Both the position numbers and the translations under genes were made by a program. A stretch of DNA of 13,144 nt from an uncultured Atopobiaceae bacterium. Lineage in GTDB: Bacteria; Actinomycetota; Coriobacteriia; Coriobacteriales; Atopobiaceae. This document shows, one piece after another, positions 1 to 6,037 of the stretch. Below the pieces are notes generated by a model. It searched no databases and had not been told where the DNA came from. It was given only the letters and a program-made list of their open reading frames with translations. Location of the stretch: positions 1-13,144 of the forward strand of contig CAJOKK010000043.1 in the NCBI GenBank assembly GCA_905235165.1, in the 5' to 3' direction. Position 1 is the stretch's first letter; every line of letters begins with the position of its first letter.

Positions 1-48
1 GCGGTCAGCGCGACGGACGCGGGTGACCTTCTGCTGCTTCTTCGCCAT
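1..48 (-). CDS. rpsK: 30S ribosomal protein S11 (N-terminal fragment, cut by window edge)
   Basis: Only the first 16 codons are present, reading MAKKQQKVTRVRRADR from an ATG at 48. This lysine/arginine-rich start fits the flexible N-terminal tail of bacterial S11, which binds 16S rRNA on the 30S platform. The ribosome-binding site TAGGAG lies 6 nt before the ATG and contains the stop codon of rpsM, so the two genes are probably translationally coupled. Position directly after rpsM is the standard alpha-operon order (rpsM-rpsK-rpsD-rpoA). The identification rests on this context as much as on the short peptide; the rest of the gene lies outside the window. Confidence 0.88.
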   Translation of the reverse strand, partial: MAKKQQKVTRVRRADR

Positions 49-57
49 GGTTTACTC

Positions 58-429
58 CTAGCCCTTCTTCCTTGCACCGATCTGACGACGCTTACCCTTG
101 CGGGTACGAGCGTTCGTGTGGGTGCGCTGGCCACGGACCGGGAGGCCCTTACGATGACGCAGGCCACGGTAGCAACCAATGGACATCAAGCGATCGATGT
201 TCTGCTTCGTCTCGCGGCGAAGGTCGCCCTCGACGGTGTAGTTTGCATCGATGTAGTCACGGATCTTGGTGACTTCGTCCTCAGTGAGATCCTTGACGCG
301 GGTAGACGGGTCAATGCCAACCTCTGCGCAAATCTTGGTCGCGCGGGTCTGGCCGATTCCGTAAAGGTAGGTGAGTCCGACCTCAACGCGCTTGTCACGC
401 GGCAGGTCGACGCCGTTAATACGGGCCAA
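58..429 (-). CDS. rpsM: 30S ribosomal protein S13
   Basis: S13 sits in the head of the 30S subunit and contacts the P-site tRNA and the B1 intersubunit bridges. The 123-residue protein begins ARINGVDLPRDKRVEVGL, carries the helical YGIGQTRA segment near residues 23-30, and ends in the family's basic tail (RGLPVRGQRTHTNARTRKG, then KRRQ and KK). Length is normal for the family (about 118-126). I place the start at a TTG codon (427-429) because it is preceded by AGAGGAG at 7-nt spacing and gives the canonical N-terminus. A longer in-frame reading back to 528 overlaps rpmJ and adds residues foreign to S13. The ribosome-binding site touches the rpmJ stop, so the genes are closely coupled. Confidence 0.97.
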   Translation of the reverse strand: MARINGVDLPRDKRVEVGLTYLYGIGQTRATKICAEVGIDPSTRVKDLTEDEVTKIRDYIDANYTVEGDLRRETKQNIDRLMSIGCYRGLRHRKGLPVRGQRTHTNARTRKGKRRQIGARKKG

Positions 430-443
430 CGTAATGCTCCTCT

Positions 444-557
444 CTAGCCTTGACGCTGCTTGTGACGCGGATTTTCGCAGATGACGTAGATCTTGCCATG
501 GCGACGAATGACTTTGCACTTGTCGCACATCTTCTTGACCGAAGGACGTACCTTCAT
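444..557 (-). CDS. rpmJ: 50S ribosomal protein L36 (zinc-binding form)
   Basis: This 37-residue protein is the smallest ribosomal protein and binds near the base of the L7/L12 stalk region of 23S rRNA. It reads MKVRPSVKKMCDKCKVIRR at the start and ends NPRHKQRQG. The zinc ligands are Cys11, Cys14, Cys27 and His32, so this is the zinc-containing (C+) form. The start is an ATG with GGAAGGA about 7 nt upstream. Its stop overlaps the ribosome-binding site of rpsM. It follows infA, as in most Gram-positive bacteria, but across an unusually wide 157-nt spacer. Confidence 0.97.
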   Translation of the reverse strand: MKVRPSVKKMCDKCKVIRRHGKIYVICENPRHKQRQG

Positions 558-679
558 CTGTCTTTCCTTCCGTAGTTCTGATACGTACTGGTGGTGCTGG
601 TGGCGCGACAGGTGGAAGCTGCAGCGCGCTATCTACTCGCCCAGCCGCAGGCGTGAATATCCAAGGCTGGTTGCTTGCT

Positions 680-702
680 CAACCATGCAACCCGAATGGT
701 TG
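680..702 (-). other. Inverted repeat between infA and rpmJ
   Basis: A perfect 7-bp inverted repeat (CAACCAT / ATGGTTG) with a 9-nt loop lies 12-35 nt downstream of the infA stop. No T-run follows on the minus strand, so it is not a classic intrinsic terminator. It could stabilise or process the mRNA, or be chance. I found no convincing promoter in the rest of the infA-rpmJ spacer (558-714). Confidence 0.3.
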
Positions 703-714
703 GCTCGCTGTCCG

Positions 715-933
715 CTACTTGTAGCGGTAGGTGATACGGCCTCGCGTGAGGTCGTAAGGAGAAATCTCGACGACAACGCGGTCGCCGGGAAGAATCCTGA
801 TGTAGTTCATCCTGATCTTGCCGGAGATGGTGCACAGGATTGTTTTTCCATTCTCCAACTCGACGTTGAACATGGCGTTGGGCAGCGGCTCAACGACCGT
901 ACCCTCAAGCTCGATTGCGTCTTGCTTACTCAC
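715..933 (-). CDS. infA: Translation initiation factor IF-1
   Basis: IF-1 binds the 30S A site during initiation and supports IF-2 and IF-3. The 72-residue protein is a single S1/OB-fold domain with the family landmarks EGTVVEPLPNAMFNVELENG, TISGKIRMNYIRILPGDRV and the C-terminal SPYDLTRGRITYRYK. The length equals the family norm. The start codon is GTG (931-933), preceded by AAGGTAGGA; no in-frame ATG would give a complete N-terminus. A candidate promoter sits about 40-70 nt upstream, so infA and the genes after it can probably be transcribed independently of adk-map. Confidence 0.98.
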   Translation of the reverse strand: MSKQDAIELEGTVVEPLPNAMFNVELENGKTILCTISGKIRMNYIRILPGDRVVVEISPYDLTRGRITYRYK

Positions 934-972
934 CAGATCCTACCTTCTACTCGCTTTTGACAGCGACCGTTT

Positions 973-1001
973 ATTTTATCCAAATCCCCATTATTCGTCC
1001 A
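973..1001 (-). promoter_or_regulatory. Candidate sigma-70-type promoter for infA
   Basis: Read on the minus strand, TGGACG (996-1001) matches the -35 consensus at 4 of 6 positions and TAAAAT (973-978) matches the -10 consensus at 5 of 6. The spacer is exactly 17 bp. Transcription would begin near 966, giving a leader of about 33 nt before the infA GTG. The stretch is clearly more A+T-rich than the surrounding genes. Promoters inside this operon ahead of infA are known in other bacteria; the assignment here is from motif matching only. Confidence 0.55.
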
Positions 1002-1053
1002 TATGTGCACCGTAAGCACACATCCATTCCAAACGCAAGCAAATTGTTGGGGT

Positions 1054-1072
1054 CCTTCTCGAGAAAAGAAGG
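1054..1072 (-). other. Small inverted repeat after map
   Basis: CCTTCT and AGAAGG form a 6-bp stem with a 7-nt loop, 15 nt past the map stop codon. On the minus strand it is followed by ACCCC rather than a T-run, so it is at best a weak attenuator or an RNA-stability element. Confidence 0.22.
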
Positions 1073-1087
1073 CTTTTGGGCTGCCAC

Positions 1088-1879
1088 TTACTCCTTGGCT
1101 CCGCCCTGCATGGGACACCAGGGGCCCTCTTCGTCGGCGGTCAGGATGACCGGGCCGTCCTCAGTGATGGCGATGGTGTTCTCGTAGTGCGCGGCGGGAA
1201 GACCGTCGTCGGTGTTAACGGTCCAGCCGTTCGGGAGAACGTGGTTGGAGGGCAAGCCAAGCGTGATCATGGGCTCGATGGCGATGATCATGCCTGCCTG
1301 CAGCTTGACGCCGCGGCCCTTCTTGCCGTAGTTGGGGACGTTTGGATCCTCATGCATGGAACGTCCCACGCCGTGGCCAACGTATTCGCGAACCACGCCG
1401 TAGCCGTGGCTCTCGGCCAGGGACTGCACCGCAAAGCCGATGTCACCAAGGCGATTGCCCGGCTTGGCCTGCTCGATGGCGGCCTTCAGGCAGTCGCGCG
1501 TGACCTCGCAGAGGGCCTTGACCTCCTCGGAGGGATTGCCCACGTAGAAGGTCCAGGCGTTGTCACCCACCCAGCCGTTGACCGTGGCACCCGTGTCGAT
1601 TGAGATGATGTCGCCGTCGTTGAGGAACATGGTGTTGCTGGGAATGCCATGCACGATGGACTCATTGGGAGAAGCGCAGATGCTTCCCGGGAAGCCACCG
1701 TAGCCCTTGAAGGCAGGAGTGCCGCCGTGCAGGCGGATGAAGCCCTCGACCGCACGATCGATCTCGAGAGTCGAAACGCCCGGCTTGACCAGGGTACCCG
1801 CCAGACGGAGGGCCGCCTTGGACAGCGAGCCGGCTGCGCGGTACTCCTCGATATCATGCGGAGTCTTAATCTGAATCAT
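1088..1879 (-). CDS. map: Methionine aminopeptidase, type I
   Basis: This cytosolic metalloenzyme removes the initiator methionine from nascent proteins with a small second residue. The 263-residue protein has the pita-bread (creatinase/aminopeptidase) fold with the complete dinuclear metal site: Asp95 (in SIDTGA), Asp106 (VGDNAWTF), His169 (VGHGVGR), Glu202 (IAIEPMI) and Glu233 (HYENTIAIT). Catalytic-type histidines are His77 (IVHGIP) and His176 (SMHEDPNVPN). There is no N-terminal SH3-binding zinc extension, so this is the short type Ia form. The start is ATG at 1879 with only a weak AGAAAGAAG ribosome-binding site. It lies between adk and infA, the usual order. A strong hairpin precedes the start by 33 nt. 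Confidence 0.98.
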   Translation of the reverse strand: MIQIKTPHDIEEYRAAGSLSKAALRLAGTLVKPGVSTLEIDRAVEGFIRLHGGTPAFKGYGGFPGSICASPNESIVHGIPSNTMFLNDGDIISIDTGATVNGWVGDNAWTFYVGNPSEEVKALCEVTRDCLKAAIEQAKPGNRLGDIGFAVQSLAESHGYGVVREYVGHGVGRSMHEDPNVPNYGKKGRGVKLQAGMIIAIEPMITLGLPSNHVLPNGWTVNTDDGLPAAHYENTIAITEDGPVILTADEEGPWCPMQGGAKE

Positions 1880-1911
1880 GATGAAGCTTCTTTCTTGCTC
1901 AAACTCTACGA

Positions 1912-1941
1912 CGCACGGGCAGCCACAAGACTGCCCGTGCG
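1912..1941 (-). promoter_or_regulatory. Strong hairpin in the adk-map spacer
   Basis: An 11-bp perfect stem (CGCACGGGCAG / CTGCCCGTGCG) encloses an 8-nt loop, 76 nt after the adk stop and 33 nt before the map ATG. No T-run follows in the direction of transcription, so it does not look like a standard terminator. Plausible roles are an RNase processing or 3'-stability element for adk mRNA, a control on map translation, or partial attenuation. The structure itself is seen directly; the role is inferred. Confidence 0.5.
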
Positions 1942-2017
1942 AATGCGAATCTCTCGGTCATGCACCGTCAAGCGCCTGAACTTCAAGCTGCCAGCACGAG
2001 GCGGGAGTGGCCGCACC

Positions 2018-2644
2018 CTACAGGCCGAGCTCCTTCTTGACGTCAACGTAGACCTCATCAACGGGACGGTCGCCGTCGACCTTGACCAGGATGCCCTTGC
2101 CACCGTAGTACTCGATGAGGGGCTCAGTCTGGGACGCATAGGTGTCCAGACGCTTCTGAATGGTCTCGGGCTTATCGTCGTCGCGCTGGTACATCTCGCC
2201 ATTGCAACGCGGGCAGACGCTCGTGTCGGCACCGGCGGTGTAGCCGCAGGAACGGCAGGTACGACGGGAGCTCAGGCGGTTGACGATGACCTCGGAGGCA
2301 ACGTCAACGAGAAGGGCGCCATCAAGGTCAACGCCCATCTTGGAAAGCTCGGCATCAAGGGTGATAGCCTGGGCCGTGTTGCGGGGGAAGCCGTCGAGGA
2401 TGAAGCCGATCTTGGCGTCGTCCTGGGCAAGGCGCTCCTTGACAAGGCCCACGACGAGCTCGTCGGGAACAAGCTGACCGGCATCCATGTACTCCTTGGC
2501 CTTTACGCCAAGCTCGCTCTGAGCCTTCACGGCCGCGCGAAGCAAGTCGCCCGTAGAGATGTGAGCAACGCCGAACTCCTCAACGAGCTTCTGGGCCTGC
2601 GTACCCTTACCGGCACCCGGAGCACCAAGCAAAACGATCTTCAT
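2018..2644 (-). CDS. adk: Adenylate kinase (zinc-lid form)
   Basis: Adenylate kinase interconverts ATP + AMP and 2 ADP in the cytosol. The 208-residue protein has the P-loop GAPGAGKGT (7-15), the AMP-binding segment ISTGDLLR (29-36), the GFILDGFPRN motif (80-89) and a lid from about 122 to 159 ending in MYQRDDDKPETIQKRL. The lid carries two cysteine pairs, Cys130/Cys133 and Cys144/Cys147, typical of the Gram-positive zinc lid. The spacing between pairs is 10 residues, shorter than the roughly 16 seen in Bacillus-type enzymes. The start is the ATG at 2644 (AAAGGCG upstream) because it begins MKIVLLGAPGAGKG exactly like the family; an in-frame extension to 2716 is not conserved-looking. It is the first gene after the secY terminator. 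Confidence 0.98.
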   Translation of the reverse strand: MKIVLLGAPGAGKGTQAQKLVEEFGVAHISTGDLLRAAVKAQSELGVKAKEYMDAGQLVPDELVVGLVKERLAQDDAKIGFILDGFPRNTAQAITLDAELSKMGVDLDGALLVDVASEVIVNRLSSRRTCRSCGYTAGADTSVCPRCNGEMYQRDDDKPETIQKRLDTYASQTEPLIEYYGGKGILVKVDGDRPVDEVYVDVKKELGL

Positions 2645-2688
2645 GGTAGTCGCCTTTCTCATGCGCCTTATCTGTCCTACTAACAACG

Positions 2689-2717
2689 ATTCTAGTCTAC
2701 AGGCTTCGCTCACCATC
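2689..2717 (-). promoter_or_regulatory. Possible adk promoter (weak)
   Basis: A -10-like TAGAAT (2689-2694, 5 of 6 matches) lies about 45 nt upstream of the adk ATG, but no good -35 sits at 16-18 bp. An overlapping alternative is TTAACG (2719-2724) with TAGACT (2694-2699) at a 19-bp spacer. A promoter somewhere here is expected because a terminator separates adk from secY. The exact elements are uncertain. Confidence 0.3.
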
Positions 2718-2730
2718 GCGTTAACGGTTT

Positions 2731-2750
2731 ACAAAAGCGCACGCTTTTGT
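2731..2750. other. Perfect hairpin ACAAAAGC/GCTTTTGT upstream of adk
   Basis: An 8-bp perfect inverted repeat with a 4-nt loop ends in a run of four Ts on either strand. It resembles a weak bidirectional terminator but its stem is A+T-rich. It sits just upstream of the putative adk promoter, so it could block stray transcription from the repeats, or be an operator-like palindrome. Confidence 0.3.
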
Positions 2751-2813
2751 GGAGTAAAGTGGACGGCTTGCTTAGGGCAGGCGTTGAAAGGCGGTTCGTT
2801 CTTCTCCGTCCCT

Positions 2814-3046
2814 CCCAGCCATTTTGTGACAAAACCAGCCCGGAAATGTCACTTTTTGGTAGGAGGGTAAGGGGACCAGGGGCTCGCTCCCCCTGTCGTT
2901 CGAACCCTCGCCCATCTTGTGACAAAACAAGGCCGGGAATGTCACTTTTTGGTGGGAGGGGACCAGGGGCTCGCTCCCCCTGTCGTTCGAACCCCCAGCC
3001 ATTTTGTGACAAAACAAGGCCGGAAATGTCACATTTTGGTAGAAGC
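2814..3046. repeat. Alternating palindromic repeat (A-B-A-B-A) in the secY-adk gap
   Basis: Two unit types alternate. Unit A occurs three times, with GTGACA at 2826, 2919 and 3006 and its inverted partner TGTCAC at 2847, 2940 and 3027. Each pair is separated by 15 nt containing a GGCC-like core, and each is followed by a T-run and TTGG. Unit B occurs twice (about 2870-2911 and 2957-3000). It has a GGGG/CCCC hairpin and the 8-bp palindrome GTTCGAAC. Copies are nearly identical, so the array is recent or kept uniform. All reading frames through it are merely translations of the repeat; I see no gene. The rest of the gap (2751-2813 and 3047-3083) shows nothing recognisable. Confidence 0.85.
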
Positions 3047-3083
3047 GGAGAGGAGCCGCCTGCCGTTCTCGCGGGAAGTCGGC

Positions 3084-3113
3084 AAAGAAAAAGGGCGCCC
3101 CGTGGGGCGCCCT
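3084..3113 (-). terminator. Intrinsic terminator after secY
   Basis: On the minus strand AGGGCGCCCC and GGGGCGCCCT pair into a 9-10-bp GC-rich stem with a 2-4-nt loop, immediately followed by TTTTTCTTT. It begins 30 nt past the secY stop codon. This is a textbook Rho-independent terminator and closes the rplE-to-secY transcription unit. Confidence 0.92.
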
Positions 3114-3142
3114 GAAGTGCGTGTGATGCGAAACCAAGGAGC

Positions 3143-4423
3143 TTACTTGAAGAAGCCGTCGTAGTTGTGCATCTTGAGCTGACTCTCAAGCGAGGAAATC
3201 GTATCCATCGCCGTGCCGACCATGATCAGAATCGACGTACCACCAAACGACTGAATAAGCGGGTTGTTGGTGAAGTAGAAGATGATCGAAGGAATCACCG
3301 CGAGGGCAGCCATGAAGAGGGCGCCCGGAAGGGTGATGTGGTCGAGAACGTACTTGATGTAGTTCGCCGTGGCGGTGCCAGGACGAACACCCGGAATGAA
3401 GCCACCGGCCTTGCGAAGCTGGTCGGCGGTGTCTTCGGGGTTGAACACCATGGAGGTGTAGAAGTACGCGAAGAACACGATGAGGAAGACGGAAAGCGAC
3501 CAGTTGAGCCAACCCGTAGCCAGCGCGTTAGCAACCTTCTGCATCCAATTGACATTGGGGAAGAAGACGGCAATCTGCGCGGGCAGGTACAGGATCGCAG
3601 AGGCGAAGATGATGGGCACGACGCCAGCGGTGTTCACCTTGATGGGCAGGTAAGTAGACTGACCACCCATGATCCTACGACCGACGACGCGCTTGGCATA
3701 CTGCACCGGAATACGACGCTGGCCACGCTCGATGTAGACGATCATCGGAATGATGAGCAGGGTAACAACAAGCGTGAGAATCGTCAGGATCATGCTCTTC
3801 TTGGAGGTCCCCAGGGAAGAAAGAAGCGCCGAGGGAAGACCAGCCATGATGTTGGTGAAGATGATCAGCGACATACCGTTACCGATGCCGTGCTGCGTGA
3901 TGATCTCGCCCAGCCACATGATGATGATGGCACCAACAAGCATGGTGAAGACGATGATCGTGTACTGCAGCATCGTGGGAACCGGAGAATCGGTAAAGCT
4001 GATGCCGTAGCTCAGGAACAGGAACAGGTAGCCGATGGCGTTGATCAGAGCCAACACAACCGTGAGGTAACGGGTGTACTGGGTGACCTTGCGCTGGCCG
4101 GTCTCACCCTCCTTGGCAAGCTCACCAAGGGAGGGAATAACCGTCTGCATCATCTGGATGATGATCTGCGCCGTAATGTAAGGCATGATGCCGAGACTGA
4201 ACACGGAGAGTCGCGAAAGAGCGCCACCCGAGAACAGGTTCAGCACTGCAAGGGCACCGTTGGAATCAGCAATGCCCTTATAGGCCTCGAGCATGTCCCT
4301 AAAGGGGATGCCCGGGACCGCCAGATACGCGCCAAAGCGGTAGAGAAGCAGAAGAGCTGCGGTCAGGAACATCTTCTTCCTGAGCTCAGGCACGCGAAAC
4401 GCAGTTGCGATTCCCTTTAGCAC
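3143..4423 (-). CDS. secY: Preprotein translocase subunit SecY
   Basis: SecY is the channel subunit of the Sec translocon in the cytoplasmic membrane; it works with SecE, SecG and SecA and receives ribosomes making membrane proteins. The 426-residue protein has ten hydrophobic segments. Family landmarks are LFSGGALSRLSVFSLGIMPY (63-82), the LGEIITQHGIGNGMSLIIF segment (171-189), the basic cytoplasmic loop IPVQYAKR (238-245), IKVNTAGVVPIIFA (261-274) and GGFIPGVRPG (340-349). The length is typical. The start is GTG (4421-4423), which gives the expected MLKGIATAFRVPELRKK. It overlaps the end of rplO by 7 nt, indicating translational coupling. A strong terminator follows. Confidence 0.98.
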   Translation of the reverse strand: MLKGIATAFRVPELRKKMFLTAALLLLYRFGAYLAVPGIPFRDMLEAYKGIADSNGALAVLNLFSGGALSRLSVFSLGIMPYITAQIIIQMMQTVIPSLGELAKEGETGQRKVTQYTRYLTVVLALINAIGYLFLFLSYGISFTDSPVPTMLQYTIIVFTMLVGAIIIMWLGEIITQHGIGNGMSLIIFTNIMAGLPSALLSSLGTSKKSMILTILTLVVTLLIIPMIVYIERGQRRIPVQYAKRVVGRRIMGGQSTYLPIKVNTAGVVPIIFASAILYLPAQIAVFFPNVNWMQKVANALATGWLNWSLSVFLIVFFAYFYTSMVFNPEDTADQLRKAGGFIPGVRPGTATANYIKYVLDHITLPGALFMAALAVIPSIIFYFTNNPLIQSFGGTSILIMVGTAMDTISSLESQLKMHNYDGFFK

Positions 4424-4866
4424 GCCTGCTCGACCTTTCCTCCGGCCGCCTCAATCTTAGCCTGCGCAGAGGCGGAGACCTTGTCCACCTTAACGGTGAG
4501 CTTCTTGGTGAGCTCGCCGTCGCCGAGGACCTTAACGGGGATGTACTCGTGCTTGATAACGCCCTTGGCAACGAGAGCCTCGGCATCGACGGTGTCGCCA
4601 TCATTGAAGAGGCCGTCGAGGCGAGCAACGTTCACCGGAGCGTACTCAACGCGGTTGTGGTTAATGAAGCCGGGGAGCTTGGGGAGGCGCATAGCGAGCG
4701 GCTGCTGGCCACCCTCGAAGCCCTTGCCCTTGCCGCCACCGGAGCGGGAAAGCTGGCCGTTGAGGCCGCGGCCGGCGTAGGTGCCGTGACCGGACGAGTT
4801 ACCGCGACCAATGCGCTTGCGGTTCTTGGTAGAACCAGCCGCGGGACGGAGATCTTTGAGCTGCAT
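4417..4866 (-). CDS. rplO: 50S ribosomal protein L15
   Basis: L15 is a late-assembly 50S protein with a long N-terminal arm that threads into 23S rRNA. The 149-residue protein starts MQLKDLRPAAGSTKNRKRIG and continues with a glycine-rich arm (residues about 20-60, including the SGGGKGKGFEGGQQPL stretch). It ends in the globular domain with the KVDKVSASAQAKIEAAGGKV signature-like region. The arm deviates from the common GSGHGKTAGRG pattern (here NSSGHGTYAGRGLNGQ), which I take as lineage variation. The ATG at 4866 has TAGGAG 11 nt upstream, overlapping the rpmD stop. Its 3' end overlaps secY. Confidence 0.98.
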   Translation of the reverse strand: MQLKDLRPAAGSTKNRKRIGRGNSSGHGTYAGRGLNGQLSRSGGGKGKGFEGGQQPLAMRLPKLPGFINHNRVEYAPVNVARLDGLFNDGDTVDAEALVAKGVIKHEYIPVKVLGDGELTKKLTVKVDKVSASAQAKIEAAGGKVEQAC

Positions 4867-4878
4867 AGTTGGTGACTC

Positions 4879-5064
4879 CTAGTTCTCTTCAACCTCAACA
4901 AGGTGCTTGACCTTGAAGATCATTCCACGAATGCTCGGGTTGTCGGGCTGCTCGACCGTGTCGCCGATCTTGCGGAGACCAAGGGCGAAGCAGGTGCGCG
5001 TCTGGTCCTTCTTGACCTGGGTGGTAGCGCTGCGCACGAGCGTGATCTTAAGCTTGTCGGCCAT
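4879..5064 (-). CDS. rpmD: 50S ribosomal protein L30
   Basis: A 61-residue protein starting MADKLKITLVRSATTQVKKD, with the ferredoxin-like L30 core (TCFALGLRKIGDTVEQPDNP) and the closing GMIFKVKHLVEVEE. L30 binds 23S rRNA on the 50S surface; length and sequence are standard. The ATG is only 3 nt after the rpsE stop, with GGAAGGAGG inside the end of rpsE. It lies in the conserved rpsE-rpmD-rplO order. The family is absent from some bacterial lineages, so its presence is a mild taxonomic hint. Confidence 0.97.
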   Translation of the reverse strand: MADKLKITLVRSATTQVKKDQTRTCFALGLRKIGDTVEQPDNPSIRGMIFKVKHLVEVEEN

Positions 5065-5067
5065 GGC

Positions 5068-5595
5068 TTAAGCCTCCTTCCCAACAAACATCTCCTTGAC
5101 GGTGAGGCCACGACGCTCGGCAGTCTCAGCGGGGCTGGAGAGCTGCTGCAGGCCGTCGGCGGCCGCCTTGATGATGTTGAGTGCGTTGTTGGTGCCCAGA
5201 GACTTGGAAAGCACGTTGGTGATGCCGGCAAGCTCGAAGAGCGGACGGACAGGGCCGCCGGCGATAACGCCGGTACCCTCGATAGCGGGCTTGATCAGCA
5301 CGCGACCGGCGCCATAGTGGCCCTCGACGTCGTGCGGAATCGTGCCATGCTCGGTGATGGGCACGTGGAACATGTTCTTCTTAGCGTCGTCGACGCCCTT
5401 CTGGATAGCCAGGGGCACCTCAGCGGACTTGCCCATGCCGATGCCCACGTTGCCCTTGCCGTCACCAACGACGACGAGAGCGAGCAGGGACATGCGACGA
5501 CCGCCCTTGACGGTCTTGGACACGCGGTGAATGTAAACGACGCGCTCCTGGAGGTCGGTTTCCTCCCTGCGCTGCTGCTTGCGATCACGAGGCAT
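5068..5595 (-). CDS. rpsE: 30S ribosomal protein S5
   Basis: S5 helps form the mRNA entry site and helicase centre of the 30S subunit and influences decoding accuracy. The 175-residue protein has the N-terminal double-stranded-RNA-binding-like domain (about 15-78; VSKTVKGGRRMSLLALVVVG, then GKGNVGIGMGKSAEVPLAI). The C-terminal domain carries the HDVEGHYGAGRVLIKPA and GITNVLSKSLGTNN segments. Length is within the family range (about 165-175). The ATG at 5595 has GGAGGGG upstream, with the ribosome-binding site touching the stop of rplR. Confidence 0.98.
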   Translation of the reverse strand: MPRDRKQQRREETDLQERVVYIHRVSKTVKGGRRMSLLALVVVGDGKGNVGIGMGKSAEVPLAIQKGVDDAKKNMFHVPITEHGTIPHDVEGHYGAGRVLIKPAIEGTGVIAGGPVRPLFELAGITNVLSKSLGTNNALNIIKAAADGLQQLSSPAETAERRGLTVKEMFVGKEA

Positions 5596-5607
5596 GAAAA
5601 CCCCTCC

Positions 5608-5976
5608 TTAGAACTTGAGGCCCGCGTTGCGGGCACCGTCTGCCAGGGACTGGACACGGCCGTGATAGATACGGCCGCCACGGTCGAACGTGACCTCGGT
5701 CACGCCGGCCTCGATGGCACGCTTGCCGATGAGCTCGCCAACGAACTCAGCAGCCTCCTTGTTGGAGCCAAGCTTGCCAGTAGCGCGGAACTCGGCGTCG
5801 AGCGTCGAGGCGCTGCAGATGGTCTTAGCCTCAGCATCGTTGATGATCTGGGCGTAGATGTTGGCGTTGGTACGGTGCACGGCGAGACGCGGACGCTCGG
5901 CGGTACCGAAGATCTTGGCGCGCACGCGACGCTGGCGGCGCTTCAGACCGGCCCTCTTGGCCTTGAACTTGTTCAT
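5608..5976 (-). CDS. rplR: 50S ribosomal protein L18
   Basis: L18 binds 5S rRNA and, with L5, anchors it in the central protuberance. The 122-residue protein has a basic N-terminus (MNKFKAKRAGLKRRQRRVRA) and the core motifs RPRLAVHRTNANIYAQIIND and the C-terminal FDRGGRIYHGRVQSLADGAR. Length is typical. The ATG at 5976 follows AAGGAG at 5-nt spacing. A 60-nt spacer with a perfect hairpin separates it from rplF. Confidence 0.98.
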   Translation of the reverse strand: MNKFKAKRAGLKRRQRRVRAKIFGTAERPRLAVHRTNANIYAQIINDAEAKTICSASTLDAEFRATGKLGSNKEAAEFVGELIGKRAIEAGVTEVTFDRGGRIYHGRVQSLADGARNAGLKF

Positions 5977-5996
5977 TGCTTCTCCTTAGAGACACG

Positions 5997-6018
5997 CCAT
6001 CACCTGACGGGGTGATGG
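5997..6018 (-). other. Hairpin in the rplF-rplR spacer
   Basis: CCATCACC and GGTGATGG form a perfect 8-bp stem with a 6-nt loop, 20 nt after the rplF stop and about 20 nt before the rplR start. No T-run follows. It could be an mRNA processing or translational-control structure; its role is unknown. Confidence 0.4.
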
Positions 6019-6037
6019 TCTTCTGGACTGGCCTGGC

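Noticed and set aside
558..714. Promoter for the alpha operon in the infA-rpmJ spacer
   Set aside because: The best pairing (TTGAGC with TATTCA at 17 bp) has a poor -10, so I do not list it as a feature.
1649..2683. Long plus-strand open frame opposite adk and map
   Set aside because: Antisense to two clear enzymes and crossing their spacer; no family resemblance.
2731..2750. Intrinsic terminator between secY and adk at the ACAAAAGC hairpin
   Set aside because: The stem is A+T-rich and only four Ts follow; the GC-rich terminator at 3084-3113 already fits the role.
2878..2912. tRNA-like segment with GTTCGAACCC
   Set aside because: The bases flanking the TTCGAAC loop do not pair into a T-stem and no other tRNA arms are present; it recurs as part of repeat unit B.
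2710..3189. Open frames on both strands through the secY-adk repeats
   Set aside because: Their products are the repeat units translated in different frames, they cross the secY terminator, and they have no credible ribosome-binding site.
3167..4420. Long open frame on the plus strand opposite secY (417 codons)
   Set aside because: It is antisense to an unmistakable SecY, its product is a low-complexity charged sequence, and it arises from codon bias in high-GC DNA.
4903..6015. Long plus-strand open frame opposite rpmD, rpsE and rplR
   Set aside because: It spans three real genes on the other strand and its product has no recognisable domain; an antisense shadow.
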